Shown: positions 17,153-25,804 of the stretch, piece by piece
How the letters are laid out: every line of letters starts with the position of its first letter
Position numbering within the stretch: the first letter of the stretch is position 1
Source of the DNA: Nocardioides sp. zg-DK7169
GTDB lineage: Bacteria; Actinomycetota; Actinomycetes; Propionibacteriales; Nocardioidaceae
Assembly: GCF_013155365.1 (NCBI RefSeq)
Contig: NZ_JABJRA010000009.1
Location: 124,001-188,000, forward strand
Length of the DNA: 64,000 nucleotides
Reading direction: 5' to 3'
Position numbers and translations under genes: made by a program
Notes under the pieces: model-generated
What the model was told of the DNA's origin: nothing
Database searches by the model: none
The model's input: only the letters and a program-made list of their open reading frames with translations

Positions 17153-17745
17153 GCGACCAGACCCCCTCCCCCGTCGACGGCGGGCGCAACGACCGCATCG
17201 ACGACGGCATCGGCACCTACGACGTCGTGCTGCTGGTGGAGCAGGCCATGTCCGGCGTCGACGCCGCGCAGGTCCGCTCGCTGCACGACACCATCGCCGA
17301 CCAGGTCGTCTACCACGTGCTGCTTCCGCTGGAGGACGCCGCGGCGCGCATCGAGGCCTCGCTGGGGACCCTGGGCGCCGGCGACATGATGGCCTCCCCC
17401 GCGATGGCGATGGAGGACATCGACCTCGACGCCGTGCGCGAGGACTGCCGCGACCGGGCCCATGAGTCGCTCGAGCGCACCCTCGCCGCGCTGCGCGCCA
17501 CCGGCGCCGAGGCGGTGGGCGAGGTGACCGCCGCGCCGCCGGTCGACGCCCTGGTGGACAAGGTGAAGGCGGTCGACGCCGCCGAGGCGATCATCCTCAC
17601 CCAGCCGCACCTGGTGGCGGAGTTCTTCCGCGTCGACTGGTCCTCGCGGGCCCGGCGCAAGATCGGCGTGCCGGTGCTGCACCTGCTCGAGCACGAGACC
17701 TTCGACGAGCAGGCCGGCGGCGGCGAGGGCATCACCGGCGTGTGA
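17149..17745 (+). CDS. Uncharacterised protein coupled to LigC
   Basis: 198 residues from ATG 17149 overlapping the ligC stop as ATGA, so translation is coupled. No recognised catalytic motif is seen. The protein is mostly helical and acidic; features are YDVVLLVEQAMSGVDAAQVR, DQVVYHVLLPLEDAAARI and a C-terminal FFRVDWSSRARRKIGVPVLH. HVLLP and IGVPVLHLLEH recall the strands of universal-stress/Rossmann-like folds, but I would not assign the family. Position suggests a link to DNA repair, which is inference only. Confidence 0.8.
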   Translation: MSDQTPSPVDGGRNDRIDDGIGTYDVVLLVEQAMSGVDAAQVRSLHDTIADQVVYHVLLPLEDAAARIEASLGTLGAGDMMASPAMAMEDIDLDAVREDCRDRAHESLERTLAALRATGAEAVGEVTAAPPVDALVDKVKAVDAAEAIILTQPHLVAEFFRVDWSSRARRKIGVPVLHLLEHETFDEQAGGGEGITGV

Positions 17746-17837
17746 CGCCCGCCCCTCCCGGGCACACCGGGTTGTTACCGGGACCTGGGTGCTTTGTTGA
17801 TCTTCTGTGGACCGCGCCTCCGTAGCGTTCTCCTCAC

Positions 17838-17955
17838 AGACAGCGCCTCTCGAGGCCTGTCGGACCCGCGGCCCCTGGGGGGAGCCCGCGCGGTCCACGA
17901 TCAAAGGAACGGCCCGCACCGCGCGTCTGGGGGGAGGCGCGGGCGGGCCCTTCCT
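17838..17955 (-). ncRNA. 6C-like small RNA candidate
   Basis: Read on the minus strand, two long hairpins each display CTCCCCCCAG in the loop: hairpin 1 at 17911-17949 (GGCCCGC + CCGCGC paired with GCGCGG + GCGGGCC) and hairpin 2 at 17862-17896 (GGACC...GGTCC arms). Two stems with six Cs in each loop is the definition of the actinobacterial 6C RNA, whose C-rich loops pair with Shine-Dalgarno-like G tracts. A third small hairpin (GACAG-GCCT...AGGC-CTGTC) follows at 17839-17860. The strand is not fully certain: a TAGCGT hexamer (17823-17828) and a CTTCCT tail would suit a plus-strand transcript, and I see no clear minus-strand promoter. Confidence 0.6.
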
Positions 17956-17961
17956 GTGTCC

Positions 17962-18031
17962 GCGAGTCGGCGCCAATGGTTGCGCGAGTCGGCCCTCATG
18001 GCGCACCGAGTCGGCGCCAATGGCGCGCCGA
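17962..18031. repeat. GAGTCGGC-core repeat element, copy A
   Basis: Three imperfect units of about 22 nt with the core CGAGTCGGC at 17963, 17985 and 18007, in one orientation, alternating downstream tails GCGCCAATG and CCCTCATG and ending near GCGCGCCGAA. It lies between the 6C-like RNA and the convergent PrimPol gene, just before the PrimPol stop. The same core and tails occur in the elements at 55710-55979 and 62229-62391. Confidence 0.8.
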
Positions 18032-18036
18032 ACGGC

Positions 18037-19122
18037 TCAGCCGTCGCGCCGCTGCCCGTCCTCGGTCCAGTGATCCGCGACCTTCTTGCTCGGCTGCACC
18101 CGCGGCGGCTCGCCCGGCATCTTCGGGTAGTCCGGCGGGTAGGGCAGCTCGACCGCGCCCTGCTCCTCCCACAGCTCCAGCAGCGGGGTCAGGTCGTGGT
18201 GCACCGCGTCGATCTCGGCCCACGGGTCGCCGTGCTCGGCCAGGCGCTGCGGCACGGTGGTGAGGTTCAGCCCGCGCGGGTCGGTGAGCTCGGCGAGCTC
18301 CTCCCACTCCAGTGGCGTCGAGACCGGGGCGCCGGGCAGCGGTCGCAGCGAGTACGCCGAGGCCATGGTGCGGTCGCGGTTGTTCTGGTTGTAGTCCACG
18401 AAGATCCGCTCCCCGCGCTCCTCCTTCCACCACGCGGTGGTCACGCCGGGGTCGCGGCGCTCCAGCTCACGGCCGAACGCGACCGCGGCGTGACGCACGT
18501 CGACGAACTCCCAGCGCGGCTCGATGCGGACGAAGACGTGCACCCCGCGGTTGCCGGAGGTCTTGGCGAACCCGCGCATGCCGAGCTCCTCGAGCAGCGC
18601 CCGCGCCTGCCCCGCGACCCGTACGGCGTCGCCGAACGAGGTGCCCGGCTGCGGGTCGAGGTCGATGCGCAGCTCGTCGGGGCGGTCCACGTCGCCGCGG
18701 CGTACCGGCCAGGGGTGGAAGGTAAGGGTGCCCATGTGGGCGCACCAGACCGGGACCGCGATCTCGGTGGGGCAGATCTCCTCCGCGGCCCGCCCGGAGG
18801 GGAAGCGCACCTCCACGGTGCGCACGTAGTCGGGGGCGCCCTTCGGCACCCGCTTCTGGTAGAACGCCTCCGCGTCCTTGTCCTGGGGCCCGGTCGCCAG
18901 GCGCATCCCCTCCCGCACCCCGCTGGGCCAGCGCTCGAGCGCGGTGGGCCGGTCGCGCAGGGCGCGCATCAGGCCGTCCTCGACGCTCGCGACGTACTCG
19001 GCGACCATCAGCTTGGTGATGTCGGGCGTGGTGTCGGTGGCCTCGTAGATCACCCGGTCCGGGGAGGACACCCGGACCGATCGCTCCCCCGCCCTGACCT
19101 CGCCCGCCGCCGTCTTCGCCAT
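18037..19122 (-). CDS. Primase-polymerase of the LigD polymerase-domain family (PrimPol-C)
   Basis: 361 residues from ATG 19122, preceded by TAGCGT (19129-19134) at leaderless distance. Archaeo-eukaryotic primase motifs: motif I ELRIDLDPQPG (DxD metal ligands), motif II KTSGNRGVHVFVRI, motif III IFVDYNQNNRDRTMASAYS. An N-terminal PDRVIYEATDTTPDITK region matches LigD polymerase domains. There is no ligase or nuclease domain, so it is the stand-alone form, as mycobacterial PrimPol-C next to LigC. It would fill gaps with rNTPs/dNTPs during repair. No Ku gene is visible in this window. Confidence 0.92.
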   Translation of the reverse strand: MAKTAAGEVRAGERSVRVSSPDRVIYEATDTTPDITKLMVAEYVASVEDGLMRALRDRPTALERWPSGVREGMRLATGPQDKDAEAFYQKRVPKGAPDYVRTVEVRFPSGRAAEEICPTEIAVPVWCAHMGTLTFHPWPVRRGDVDRPDELRIDLDPQPGTSFGDAVRVAGQARALLEELGMRGFAKTSGNRGVHVFVRIEPRWEFVDVRHAAVAFGRELERRDPGVTTAWWKEERGERIFVDYNQNNRDRTMASAYSLRPLPGAPVSTPLEWEELAELTDPRGLNLTTVPQRLAEHGDPWAEIDAVHHDLTPLLELWEEQGAVELPYPPDYPKMPGEPPRVQPSKKVADHWTEDGQRRDG

Positions 19123-19208
19123 GGCGACACGCTAGCGGCCGCCGGGGCGTCCGGGGCGCGCGAAACCCAGAGGCGGCACCGGCTCCTCGCTGCGTAGATT
19201 GGACGCCC

Positions 19209-20495
19209 GTGAGCGCCCACGACGACCTGACCTTCTCCGACCTCGACCCGCACGACGAGGCCCCGCGGGCCACCGAGCTGATCACCGGCTGGATCAAGGC
19301 CGCGACCCGCGGGTTCCACGCGCCGCGGATGGACGACACCGCGCGCGCCCTGTGGCTGGAGGGCTGCCGCGCCGACGACGCGGTGCTGCGCGGCGCCTGG
19401 CCGGCGCGTCCCGTCGTCGGGCCCGACACCGTCCCGGTCGCGACGTTCGCCGCCTTCGACAAGGAGCTGAACGTCGGCGGCGGGCGCCTGCTCGCGCTGC
19501 GGATGATCACCGACGTCACGGTCAGCCCGACCCACCGCCGCCGCGGCCTGCTGCGCCGGATGATGACCGAGGACCTGCGCGACGCCGCCGCCCGGGGGCT
19601 CCCGGTCGCGGCGCTGACCGCCACCGAGGGCTCCATCTACGGCCGCTTCGGCTTCGGCGCGGCGACCTGGCACCAGCGGGTCATGGTCGACACCGATGCC
19701 CGCTTCGCCCTGCGCGACCCGCTGGGCCGCGGGTCGGTCGAGCTCGTGGACCCGGCCGACGCCTGGCCGGTGATCAGCGCGGTCTACGCGCAGCACCTCG
19801 CCCGGGTGCGCGGCGCCGTGGGCCGCCCCCACGACTACGAGCCGATGCTCACCGCCCGCTACGACTGGGAGGAGCGCGGACCGGACCGCAAGATGTGGAC
19901 CGCGGTCCACCTCGACGCGAGCGGTACGCCGGACGGCTACGTCTGCTACGGCTCGGCCGGGGACGTCGAGGGCCGTCCCACCCTCCAGGTCAGCGACCTC
20001 GTGGCGCTGACGCCGGACGCGCACCTGCGGCTGTGGCGCTTCCTCGCCGACGTCGACCTCGCCGACCAGGTCAAGCACCGCACCGCCCTCGACGACCCGC
20101 TGCGCTGGGCGCTGGTCGAGCCGCGCGTCGTGCGCACCACCGGCCTGGGCGACATGCTCTGGGTCCGCCTGCTCGACCTCCCGACCGCGCTCACCGCCCG
20201 GCCCTGGTACGCCGACGGCGAGCTCGTGCTCGACGTGGACGACCCGCTGGGCCACATCGCCGGGCGCTGGCGGGTCCGCACCCGGGGCGGGGAGGCGCGG
20301 GTCGAGGCCGCGCCGGACGACGCCGCGCCGGCGGTCCGGATGGGCGCCGACACCCTCGGCGCCGCCTACCTCGGCGGGGTGTCCGTGCCGACGCTGCACG
20401 CCGCCGGGCGGATCACCGGCCCCGCTGAGGCCGTCGAGACGCTGGCCGCGATGGCCGACGGCGGCCCCGCGCCGTACTGCGCGACGAGCTTCTGA
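19209..20495 (+). CDS. Eis-family GNAT acetyltransferase
   Basis: 428 residues from GTG 19209, eight nt after TAGATT, probably leaderless. The N-terminal GNAT domain has MITDVTVSPTHRRRGLLRRM (acetyl-CoA pyrophosphate loop, RRGLLR) and GSIYGRFGFG with the conserved Tyr. A second degenerate GNAT lobe and a sterol-carrier-like C-terminal domain follow, and the chain ends in Phe (CATSF), as in Eis where the terminal carboxylate takes part in catalysis. Family members acetylate amines on aminoglycosides or proteins. The substrate here is unknown. Confidence 0.88.
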   Translation: MSAHDDLTFSDLDPHDEAPRATELITGWIKAATRGFHAPRMDDTARALWLEGCRADDAVLRGAWPARPVVGPDTVPVATFAAFDKELNVGGGRLLALRMITDVTVSPTHRRRGLLRRMMTEDLRDAAARGLPVAALTATEGSIYGRFGFGAATWHQRVMVDTDARFALRDPLGRGSVELVDPADAWPVISAVYAQHLARVRGAVGRPHDYEPMLTARYDWEERGPDRKMWTAVHLDASGTPDGYVCYGSAGDVEGRPTLQVSDLVALTPDAHLRLWRFLADVDLADQVKHRTALDDPLRWALVEPRVVRTTGLGDMLWVRLLDLPTALTARPWYADGELVLDVDDPLGHIAGRWRVRTRGGEARVEAAPDDAAPAVRMGADTLGAAYLGGVSVPTLHAAGRITGPAEAVETLAAMADGGPAPYCATSF

Positions 20496-20502
20496 GCGCG
20501 CC

Positions 20503-21030
20503 TCACTCCCCGGTCGGACCGCCGGCCACCTCGACCGCGACGTCGAGGTGGCCGACGTGGCGGGCGTACTCCTGGAGCAGGTGGAAGCAGATCCAGCGCA
20601 GGTCGGGCAGCTGCTCCCCGGTCTCCGCGCCGAATCGGCCGCCGGTGCCGGCACGGGTCTCCAGCGGAGTCGTGGCGAGCAGCTCCTCGGTGCGCGCGGC
20701 GGTGCTCCGCAGGTCGGCGGCGACGTCCTCGAGCGTGCGGTCCTCGGGGACGTGCCAGCGCGTCGCGGTGTCGCCCTGCCACCAGTCGCCCCACGGGTCG
20801 GCCACCGGCTCGGCGAGGAACCCCCACACGACCCAGCGCCGCTCCACGTGGGCGACGTGGTCGACCAGCTCCAGCGGCGTCCACCCCGAGGGCACGTGCG
20901 GGCGGCGCTGCTCGGAGACCGGCAGCGCCGCGCAGCGCTCGAGCAGCGTCTCGCGCAGGAAGCGCAGGTACGCCGCGTGGTGCGCGGCCTCCTCGCCCAG
21001 CCCGGGGACCGGCTCCGCACGCGTCACCAT
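20503..21030 (-). CDS. DinB-like four-helix metal-binding protein (DUF664 type)
   Basis: 175 residues from ATG 21030, with TAGCCT just upstream (leaderless). Two His-containing helices typical of the DinB superfamily are present: [18 protein letters not shown] and [19 protein letters not shown], giving the predicted metal-binding His triad. Related actinobacterial proteins include mycothiol-dependent enzymes, but no specific activity can be assigned. It converges on the Eis-like gene with a 7-nt gap. Confidence 0.82.
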   Translation of the reverse strand: MVTRAEPVPGLGEEAAHHAAYLRFLRETLLERCAALPVSEQRRPHVPSGWTPLELVDHVAHVERRWVVWGFLAEPVADPWGDWWQGDTATRWHVPEDRTLEDVAADLRSTAARTEELLATTPLETRAGTGGRFGAETGEQLPDLRWICFHLLQEYARHVGHLDVAVEVAGGPTGE

Positions 21031-21074
21031 GTCGGCAGGCTAGCGCGGCTCGGAGGCCCCCGTACGATGCGAGC

Positions 21075-21494
21075 ATGGGCTACGACGTGGAGAAGACCGA
21101 CGAGGAATGGCGCCAGCAGCTCTCCCCCGAGGAGTACGCCGTGCTGCGCCAGGCGGGCACCGAGCGCGCCTTCACCGGTGAGTACAACGACACCGAGACC
21201 ACCGGCGTCTACCGCTGCCGCGCGTGCCAGGCCAAGCTCTTCGAGTCCGACACCAAGTTCCACTCCGGGTGCGGCTGGCCGTCGTTCTACCAGCCGCTCA
21301 CCGACACCATCGAGTACATCGAGGACAACTCCCACGGCATGAAGCGCGTGGAGGTGCGCTGCGCCTCCTGCGGCTCGCACCTGGGCCACGTCTTCCCCGA
21401 CGGCTACGGCACCCCCACCGGCGACCGGTACTGCATCAACAGCCTCAGCCTGACCCTGGAGCCGGCGCAGAGCCGCTCCGAGCAGCAGCTGTAA
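21075..21494 (+). CDS. msrB: Peptide-methionine (R)-S-oxide reductase
   Basis: 139 residues from ATG 21075, seven nt after TACGAT (21063-21068), probably leaderless. The zinc site is formed by two CxxC pairs (CRACQ and CASCG). [12 protein letters not shown] is a hallmark, and the catalytic Cys is in RYCINSLSL. It repairs methionine-R-sulfoxide in proteins, using thioredoxin as reductant. It is a single-domain MsrB with no MsrA fusion. Confidence 0.97.
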   Translation: MGYDVEKTDEEWRQQLSPEEYAVLRQAGTERAFTGEYNDTETTGVYRCRACQAKLFESDTKFHSGCGWPSFYQPLTDTIEYIEDNSHGMKRVEVRCASCGSHLGHVFPDGYGTPTGDRYCINSLSLTLEPAQSRSEQQL

Positions 21495-21655
21495 CGCGGG
21501 GTTGTTGCCGCTTCACCCGCGGTGTGCGAGGGGTGACGCGGCACCAGCACGGGTGAACCCGGCCGGATGGCCGCCCGGATCGGCAGAAATGGGGTCGCGG
21601 GACGGCGCCGGGGTGGCCACGCTGGAGGGACGGACGAGCCCGAAGGACCGGCGCC

Positions 21656-23020
21656 ATGACCACATCCGAGACCCCCGCCTCCGCGCTGAGCGGCATCTGC
21701 GAGACCCACCTCCCCGGGGACCCCGGGTACGACGCCGCCCGGCGCGCCTGGAACCTCAGCGTCGACCAGCGGCCGGCGGCGGTCGCCGTACCCGGTTCGG
21801 TGGCCGAGGTGCAGGCGCTGGTCGCGGCGGCCGCGGCCGCCGGGCTCCGCGTCGCGCCGCAGAACACCGGCCACGGCGCCGCTCCGCTCGCCGCGGGCGG
21901 GCTGGAGGACGTGGTGCTGGTGCGGCTCGCCGGGCTCAGCACGGTGAGCGTCGACCCCGCGGCCCGCACCGCCCGGATCACCGGCGCCACCCCGTGGGCC
22001 CAGGTGGTCGCGGAGTGCGCGCCGCACGGGCTCACCGCCCTGCACGGCAGCTCACCGAGCGTCGCCGCGATCGGCTACCTGCTCGGCGGCGGGCTGTCGT
22101 TCTACGGCCGCGCCCACGGCCTGGCCGCCGGCACCGTGCGCGCGGTCGACGTGGTCACCGCCGACGGCGACCTGCTGCGCGCCGACGCGACCGAGGAGCC
22201 CGAGCTGTTCTGGGCGCTGCGTGGCGCGGGCGCCAACGTCGGCATCGCGGTCGCCGTCGAGATCGACCTGCTCGAGCAGCCCGACGTGTACGCCGGGATG
22301 ATGCTGTGGGACCGCGAGCACGCGCCGGGCGTGGTGGCCACCTGGGCGGAGTGGACGCGCGACCTCCCGGAGTCGGTCGGCACCGCGCTGCGGGTGATGA
22401 GCTTCCCGCCGCTGCCCGAGCTGCCGCCGTTCCTGAGCGGGCGTGACCTGGTGGTCGTCGACGGCACCCTGCTGGAGGACGACGCCCGCGCCGCCGAGCT
22501 GCTCGCGCCGCTGCGCGCCCTGGGCCCCGAGCTCGACACCTTCGCGCGGATCCCGGCTCTCGGCGTGCTCGACATCCACATGGACCCGCCCGAGCCCTCC
22601 CCCGCCGTGGGCGACCACGCGGTGCTCGGACCGCTGGACGCCGAGGCGGTCGCCACCCTGCTCGCCCTGGTCGGGCCCGGCACCAGCCCGGGGCTGACCA
22701 TCACCGAGCTGCGCCACCTCGGCGGCGCGCTGGCCCGCCCGGCGGACGGCGGCGGGGCGCTCTCAGCGGTGCCCGGCGACTACGCGCTGGTCTGCCTCGC
22801 GCTGGCCCCGCAGCCCGAGGCGGCCGCGGCCGGCCGGGCCGCCGCGGCCGGCGTCGTACGAGCGCTGGCGCCGTGGGCGCTGCCCGCGCGGATCGCGACG
22901 TTCACCGACACCCTCGAGGACCCCGCCACGATGTTCGACCCCGCGAGCTGGCAGCGGCTCACCGCGCTGCGCGACAGGCTCGACCCGGAGCGGCGGCTGG
23001 TGGCGAACCACCGGGTCTGA
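21656..23020 (+). CDS. FAD-dependent oxidoreductase, berberine-bridge/PCMH family
   Basis: 454 residues from ATG 21656. The N-terminal half is a PCMH-type FAD-binding domain: SVAEVQALVAAAAAAGLRVA, APQNTGHGAAPLA (the GH is a frequent FAD attachment/pyrophosphate site), GSSPSVAAIGYLLGGGLSFY and ELFWALRGAGANVGIAVAVE. The C-terminus has the BBE-like ending (PERRLVANHRV). Covalent FAD through His is possible; the second Cys anchor of bicovalent members is not evident. Substrate unknown, typically sugars or alcohols. It stands alone, 161 nt after msrB. Confidence 0.88.
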   Translation: MTTSETPASALSGICETHLPGDPGYDAARRAWNLSVDQRPAAVAVPGSVAEVQALVAAAAAAGLRVAPQNTGHGAAPLAAGGLEDVVLVRLAGLSTVSVDPAARTARITGATPWAQVVAECAPHGLTALHGSSPSVAAIGYLLGGGLSFYGRAHGLAAGTVRAVDVVTADGDLLRADATEEPELFWALRGAGANVGIAVAVEIDLLEQPDVYAGMMLWDREHAPGVVATWAEWTRDLPESVGTALRVMSFPPLPELPPFLSGRDLVVVDGTLLEDDARAAELLAPLRALGPELDTFARIPALGVLDIHMDPPEPSPAVGDHAVLGPLDAEAVATLLALVGPGTSPGLTITELRHLGGALARPADGGGALSAVPGDYALVCLALAPQPEAAAAGRAAAAGVVRALAPWALPARIATFTDTLEDPATMFDPASWQRLTALRDRLDPERRLVANHRV

Positions 23021-23051
23021 GGGACCGTCGCCGCAGACATGTGACGCGGTG

Positions 23052-23762
23052 TCAGGGAAGCCGCGCCACCAGGTCCCCCACGGGCGCCAGCGAGCCGGTG
23101 TAGAACGGCACCTCCTCGCGCACGTGGCGCCGGGCGTCGGAGGCGCGCAGGTGACGCATCAGGTCCACGATGCGGTAGAGCTCGTCGGCCTCGAAGGCGA
23201 GCATCCACTCGTAGTCGCCGAGGGCGAAGGAGGCGACGGTGTTGGCGCGGACGTCGACGTAGTCGCGGGCCATCTTGCCGTGCTCGGCGAGCATCCGGCG
23301 GCGCTCCTCGTCGGGCAGCAGGTACCACTCGTAGGAGCGCACGAAGGGGTAGACGCACACGTGCGCCTTGGGCTCCTCGTCGTTGAGGAACGCCGGGACG
23401 TGGCTCTTGTTGAACTCCGCGGGACGGTGCAGCGCCATCTGCGACCACACCGGCTCCAGGCGGCGCCCGAAGCGGGTGCGGCGGAAGCGGTGGTAGGCGG
23501 CCTGGAGCTCCTCGGAGGTGGTGGCGTGGACCCACAGCATCACGTCGGCGTCGGCGCGCAGGCCCGAGACGTCGTAGGTGCCGCGCACGACCACGTCGGC
23601 CTCGGCCAGGTCGGCGAAGAGCTTCTCGACCTCGGCGGCCTCACCGGCCCGGTCGGCGTCGTCGCCGAGCACGTCGCGCAGCCGGAACACCGACCACATC
23701 GTGTAGCGGATGGAGTCGTTGATCTCGCGGACGCGGGCGGCGTTGGACTTGGTCTCGCTCAT
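23052..23762 (-). CDS. hemQ: Coproheme decarboxylase HemQ (ChdC)
   Basis: 236 residues from ATG 23762. It oxidatively decarboxylates coproheme to heme b in the coproporphyrin-dependent pathway of Gram-positive bacteria. Chlorite dismutase-fold features: [47 protein letters not shown] (with the catalytic Tyr) and [20 protein letters not shown]. The 236-residue size and the [10 protein letters not shown] motif fit actinobacterial HemQ rather than true chlorite dismutase. It lies 81 nt after hemY on the same strand. Confidence 0.95.
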   Translation of the reverse strand: MSETKSNAARVREINDSIRYTMWSVFRLRDVLGDDADRAGEAAEVEKLFADLAEADVVVRGTYDVSGLRADADVMLWVHATTSEELQAAYHRFRRTRFGRRLEPVWSQMALHRPAEFNKSHVPAFLNDEEPKAHVCVYPFVRSYEWYLLPDEERRRMLAEHGKMARDYVDVRANTVASFALGDYEWMLAFEADELYRIVDLMRHLRASDARRHVREEVPFYTGSLAPVGDLVARLP

Positions 23763-23843
23763 GCCCCCATTGTCACCAACGGCCCCAGCGCCGAGTGCCC
23801 GCCCCCGGTCAGTTCACCGGCCTGCGCGCCGCTCGCGGCCCGC

Positions 23844-25235
23844 TCAGCGAGCCGCCGTCTCCTCGGGCGGCAGGAGGCGCGCGACCGCGGCCCGCGCGGA
23901 GGCGATCACGGCCGGGATGCCCACGCCGTCGTACGCCGCCCCGCAGACCGCGAGACCGGGGACCCGTTCGACCGCGGCGCGGACCCGGGCGACTCGGTCG
24001 AGGTGGCCCAGCGCGTACTGCGGCAGCCCGCCGCCCCAGCGCTGCACGTGCGCGTCGACGGGCGTCGCGGTGAGGCCGGTGGCCTCGGCCAGGTCGGCCA
24101 GCGACCAGGCCACGAGCTCCTCGTCGCTCGCCTGGAGCGCGGCCTCCTCGCGGTGCCGCCCGAGCGAGGTCCGCAGGTACACCAGCGGCTCCTCGGCGGC
24201 GGCGCCGGCGCGGCGCACCCACTCCCACTTGGCGAAGGAGAAGGTCGAGGCCTTGATCCGGCGCCCGTCGACGGGCGGCACCAGGAACCCCGAGGACCCG
24301 GTCGCCTCCAGCGCGGCGGCGTCGGCGACGCGGAAGGCCAGGCTGACCACCGCCATCGAGGCGTACTCGACGTCCGCGAGGTCGGCGGCCGCGGCCGGTG
24401 CGACCTCCGCGAGCAGCCGCGCGCTCGCGGCGGCGGGGGTCGCCAGCACCACCGCGTCCACGTCGAGCGGCACCGGCGCCGTGGTCGGCCCGGTCACCAG
24501 GCGCAGGCCGCCCTCGGTGCGCTCCAGGCCCCGCACCGTCGTGGACAGCCGTACGTCGAGCCCGGCGGCGAGCGCCTCGGGCAGGCGACCCATGCCGCCG
24601 GGCAGGCCGGCGAACACCGGGGTGTCTGCGCCGCTCGGCAGCGCGGCGCCCAGCTCGACCAGCGAGCCGCGCCGGGCCAGGGCGAGCAGCTGCGGGACCG
24701 CCGCGCGGGCGGAGAGCAGCCGGGCGTGCCCGGCGTACACGCCGCCGAGCAGGGGCTCCACGAGCCGGTCCACGACCTCCTCGCCGAGCCGGCGGGCCAC
24801 CAGGTCGCCCACGGTGACGTCGTCGTCGAGGACCTCCGGGGGCAGCGTCGGCTCGAGGCGGACCCGGGCCAGGCCCTCGGGGCTGAGCACCCCGGACGCC
24901 TCGAGCTGGTCGAGGTCGAGGGGCACGCCCATCAGCGAGCGCGGCAGCGGGCGCAGCGCGCCGCGGGTCCAGATCCGCGAGGAGGTGACGGCGGGGTGCT
25001 CGACCTCCAGGCCGAGCTCGGCGGCCAGCCCGACGCCCTCGGGGCGCCGGTTGAGCATCGCCTCGGCGCCGACGTCGACGGTGACTCCGGCGACGTCGGC
25101 GCGACGGACCTTGCCGCCGACCCGGTCGGCGGCCTCGAGGACCACGACCTCGCTCCCCCGTGCAGCGAGGTCGTGGGCTGCGGTGAGGCCGGCCAGGCCG
25201 GCACCGACGACGGCGACGCGCAGAGGGAGGGGCAC
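23844..25235 (-). CDS. hemY: Coproporphyrinogen/protoporphyrinogen III oxidase (HemY-type)
   Basis: 463 residues from GTG 25235. The FAD-binding dinucleotide fold is AVVGAGLAGLTAAHDLAARG followed by VVVLEAADRVGGKVR, and the C-terminal VAGAAYDGVGIP-type signature reads LAVCGAAYDGVGIPAVIASA. With HemQ next door the physiological reaction is probably coproporphyrinogen III to coproporphyrin III. A TAGCCT hexamer (25242-25247) seven nt before the GTG suggests its own leaderless promoter, although the upstream flavin reductase gene ends only 50 nt away. Confidence 0.95.
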   Translation of the reverse strand: MPLPLRVAVVGAGLAGLTAAHDLAARGSEVVVLEAADRVGGKVRRADVAGVTVDVGAEAMLNRRPEGVGLAAELGLEVEHPAVTSSRIWTRGALRPLPRSLMGVPLDLDQLEASGVLSPEGLARVRLEPTLPPEVLDDDVTVGDLVARRLGEEVVDRLVEPLLGGVYAGHARLLSARAAVPQLLALARRGSLVELGAALPSGADTPVFAGLPGGMGRLPEALAAGLDVRLSTTVRGLERTEGGLRLVTGPTTAPVPLDVDAVVLATPAAASARLLAEVAPAAAADLADVEYASMAVVSLAFRVADAAALEATGSSGFLVPPVDGRRIKASTFSFAKWEWVRRAGAAAEEPLVYLRTSLGRHREEAALQASDEELVAWSLADLAEATGLTATPVDAHVQRWGGGLPQYALGHLDRVARVRAAVERVPGLAVCGAAYDGVGIPAVIASARAAVARLLPPEETAAR

Positions 25236-25285
25236 GCCCTCAGGCTATGCCCCGGGCCCACTCGCGCCCGGTCCGCCCGGCGTGC

Positions 25286-25804
25286 TCAGGCCGAGGCCTC
25301 GAGGCGCCCGAAGCCGCTGCGGTGGAAGACCAGCGGCGAGCCGTCGCCGGCCTCGCCGAGCTGCTCCACGGCGTGCACCTGGAGCAGCACGATCGTGTGG
25401 TCGCCGGCCTCGACCTCGCGGTACACCGAGGTGTCGTAGCGCACCAGGCCCTCGTCGAGGGTCGCCGCGCCGTCCTCGGTGACGGTGGTCACGATGTCGG
25501 CGAAGCGCGTCTCGACCGGCCCGGCCAGCTGGCGGCACACCGCGCCGTGGTGGTCGGCCAGGACGGTGACGCCGAGGTGGGCGGCGCGGCGCAGGTCCGG
25601 CCAGGTCTTGGAGGTGTTCGCGATCGAGAAGGACACCAGCGGCGGCTCCAGGCTCACCGAGGTGAACGAGCTCGCCGCGAGCCCGACGAGCGCGCCGTCG
25701 ACCTCCGCGGCCACGGCCACGACGCCGCTGGGGAAGATCCCGAACGCCTCGCGCAGCCGCAACGGGTCGAGGTCCTGGTTGGTGGTCAGCGGGGTGACGC
25801 TCAT
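25286..25804 (-). CDS. Flavin reductase-like protein (FMN:NAD(P)H oxidoreductase domain)
   Basis: 172 residues from ATG 25804, overlapping the upstream stop as ATGA. Flavin_Reduct domain features are REAFGIFPSGVVAVAA, GLAASSFTSVSLEPPLVSFS (FMN phosphate-binding loop) and GDHTIVLLQVHAV. These proteins supply reduced FMN to two-component monooxygenases. In this operon it is the second reductase, after an SsuE-type protein, so one may serve the SsuD-like and the other the SfnB-like oxygenase. Confidence 0.9.
   Translation of the reverse strand: MSVTPLTTNQDLDPLRLREAFGIFPSGVVAVAAEVDGALVGLAASSFTSVSLEPPLVSFSIANTSKTWPDLRRAAHLGVTVLADHHGAVCRQLAGPVETRFADIVTTVTEDGAATLDEGLVRYDTSVYREVEAGDHTIVLLQVHAVEQLGEAGDGSPLVFHRSGFGRLEASA

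Noticed and set aside
14608..17745. Plus-strand frame of 1045 codons across glmU, tRNA and ligC
   Set aside because: It reads antisense through glmU and the tRNA and only becomes protein-like in its last 198 codons, which are a separate gene starting at 17149.
17772..17835. Promoter of a protein-coding gene upstream of 17836
   Set aside because: No coding frame with a recognisable protein follows before the convergent PrimPol gene; the box is discussed with the RNA candidate instead.
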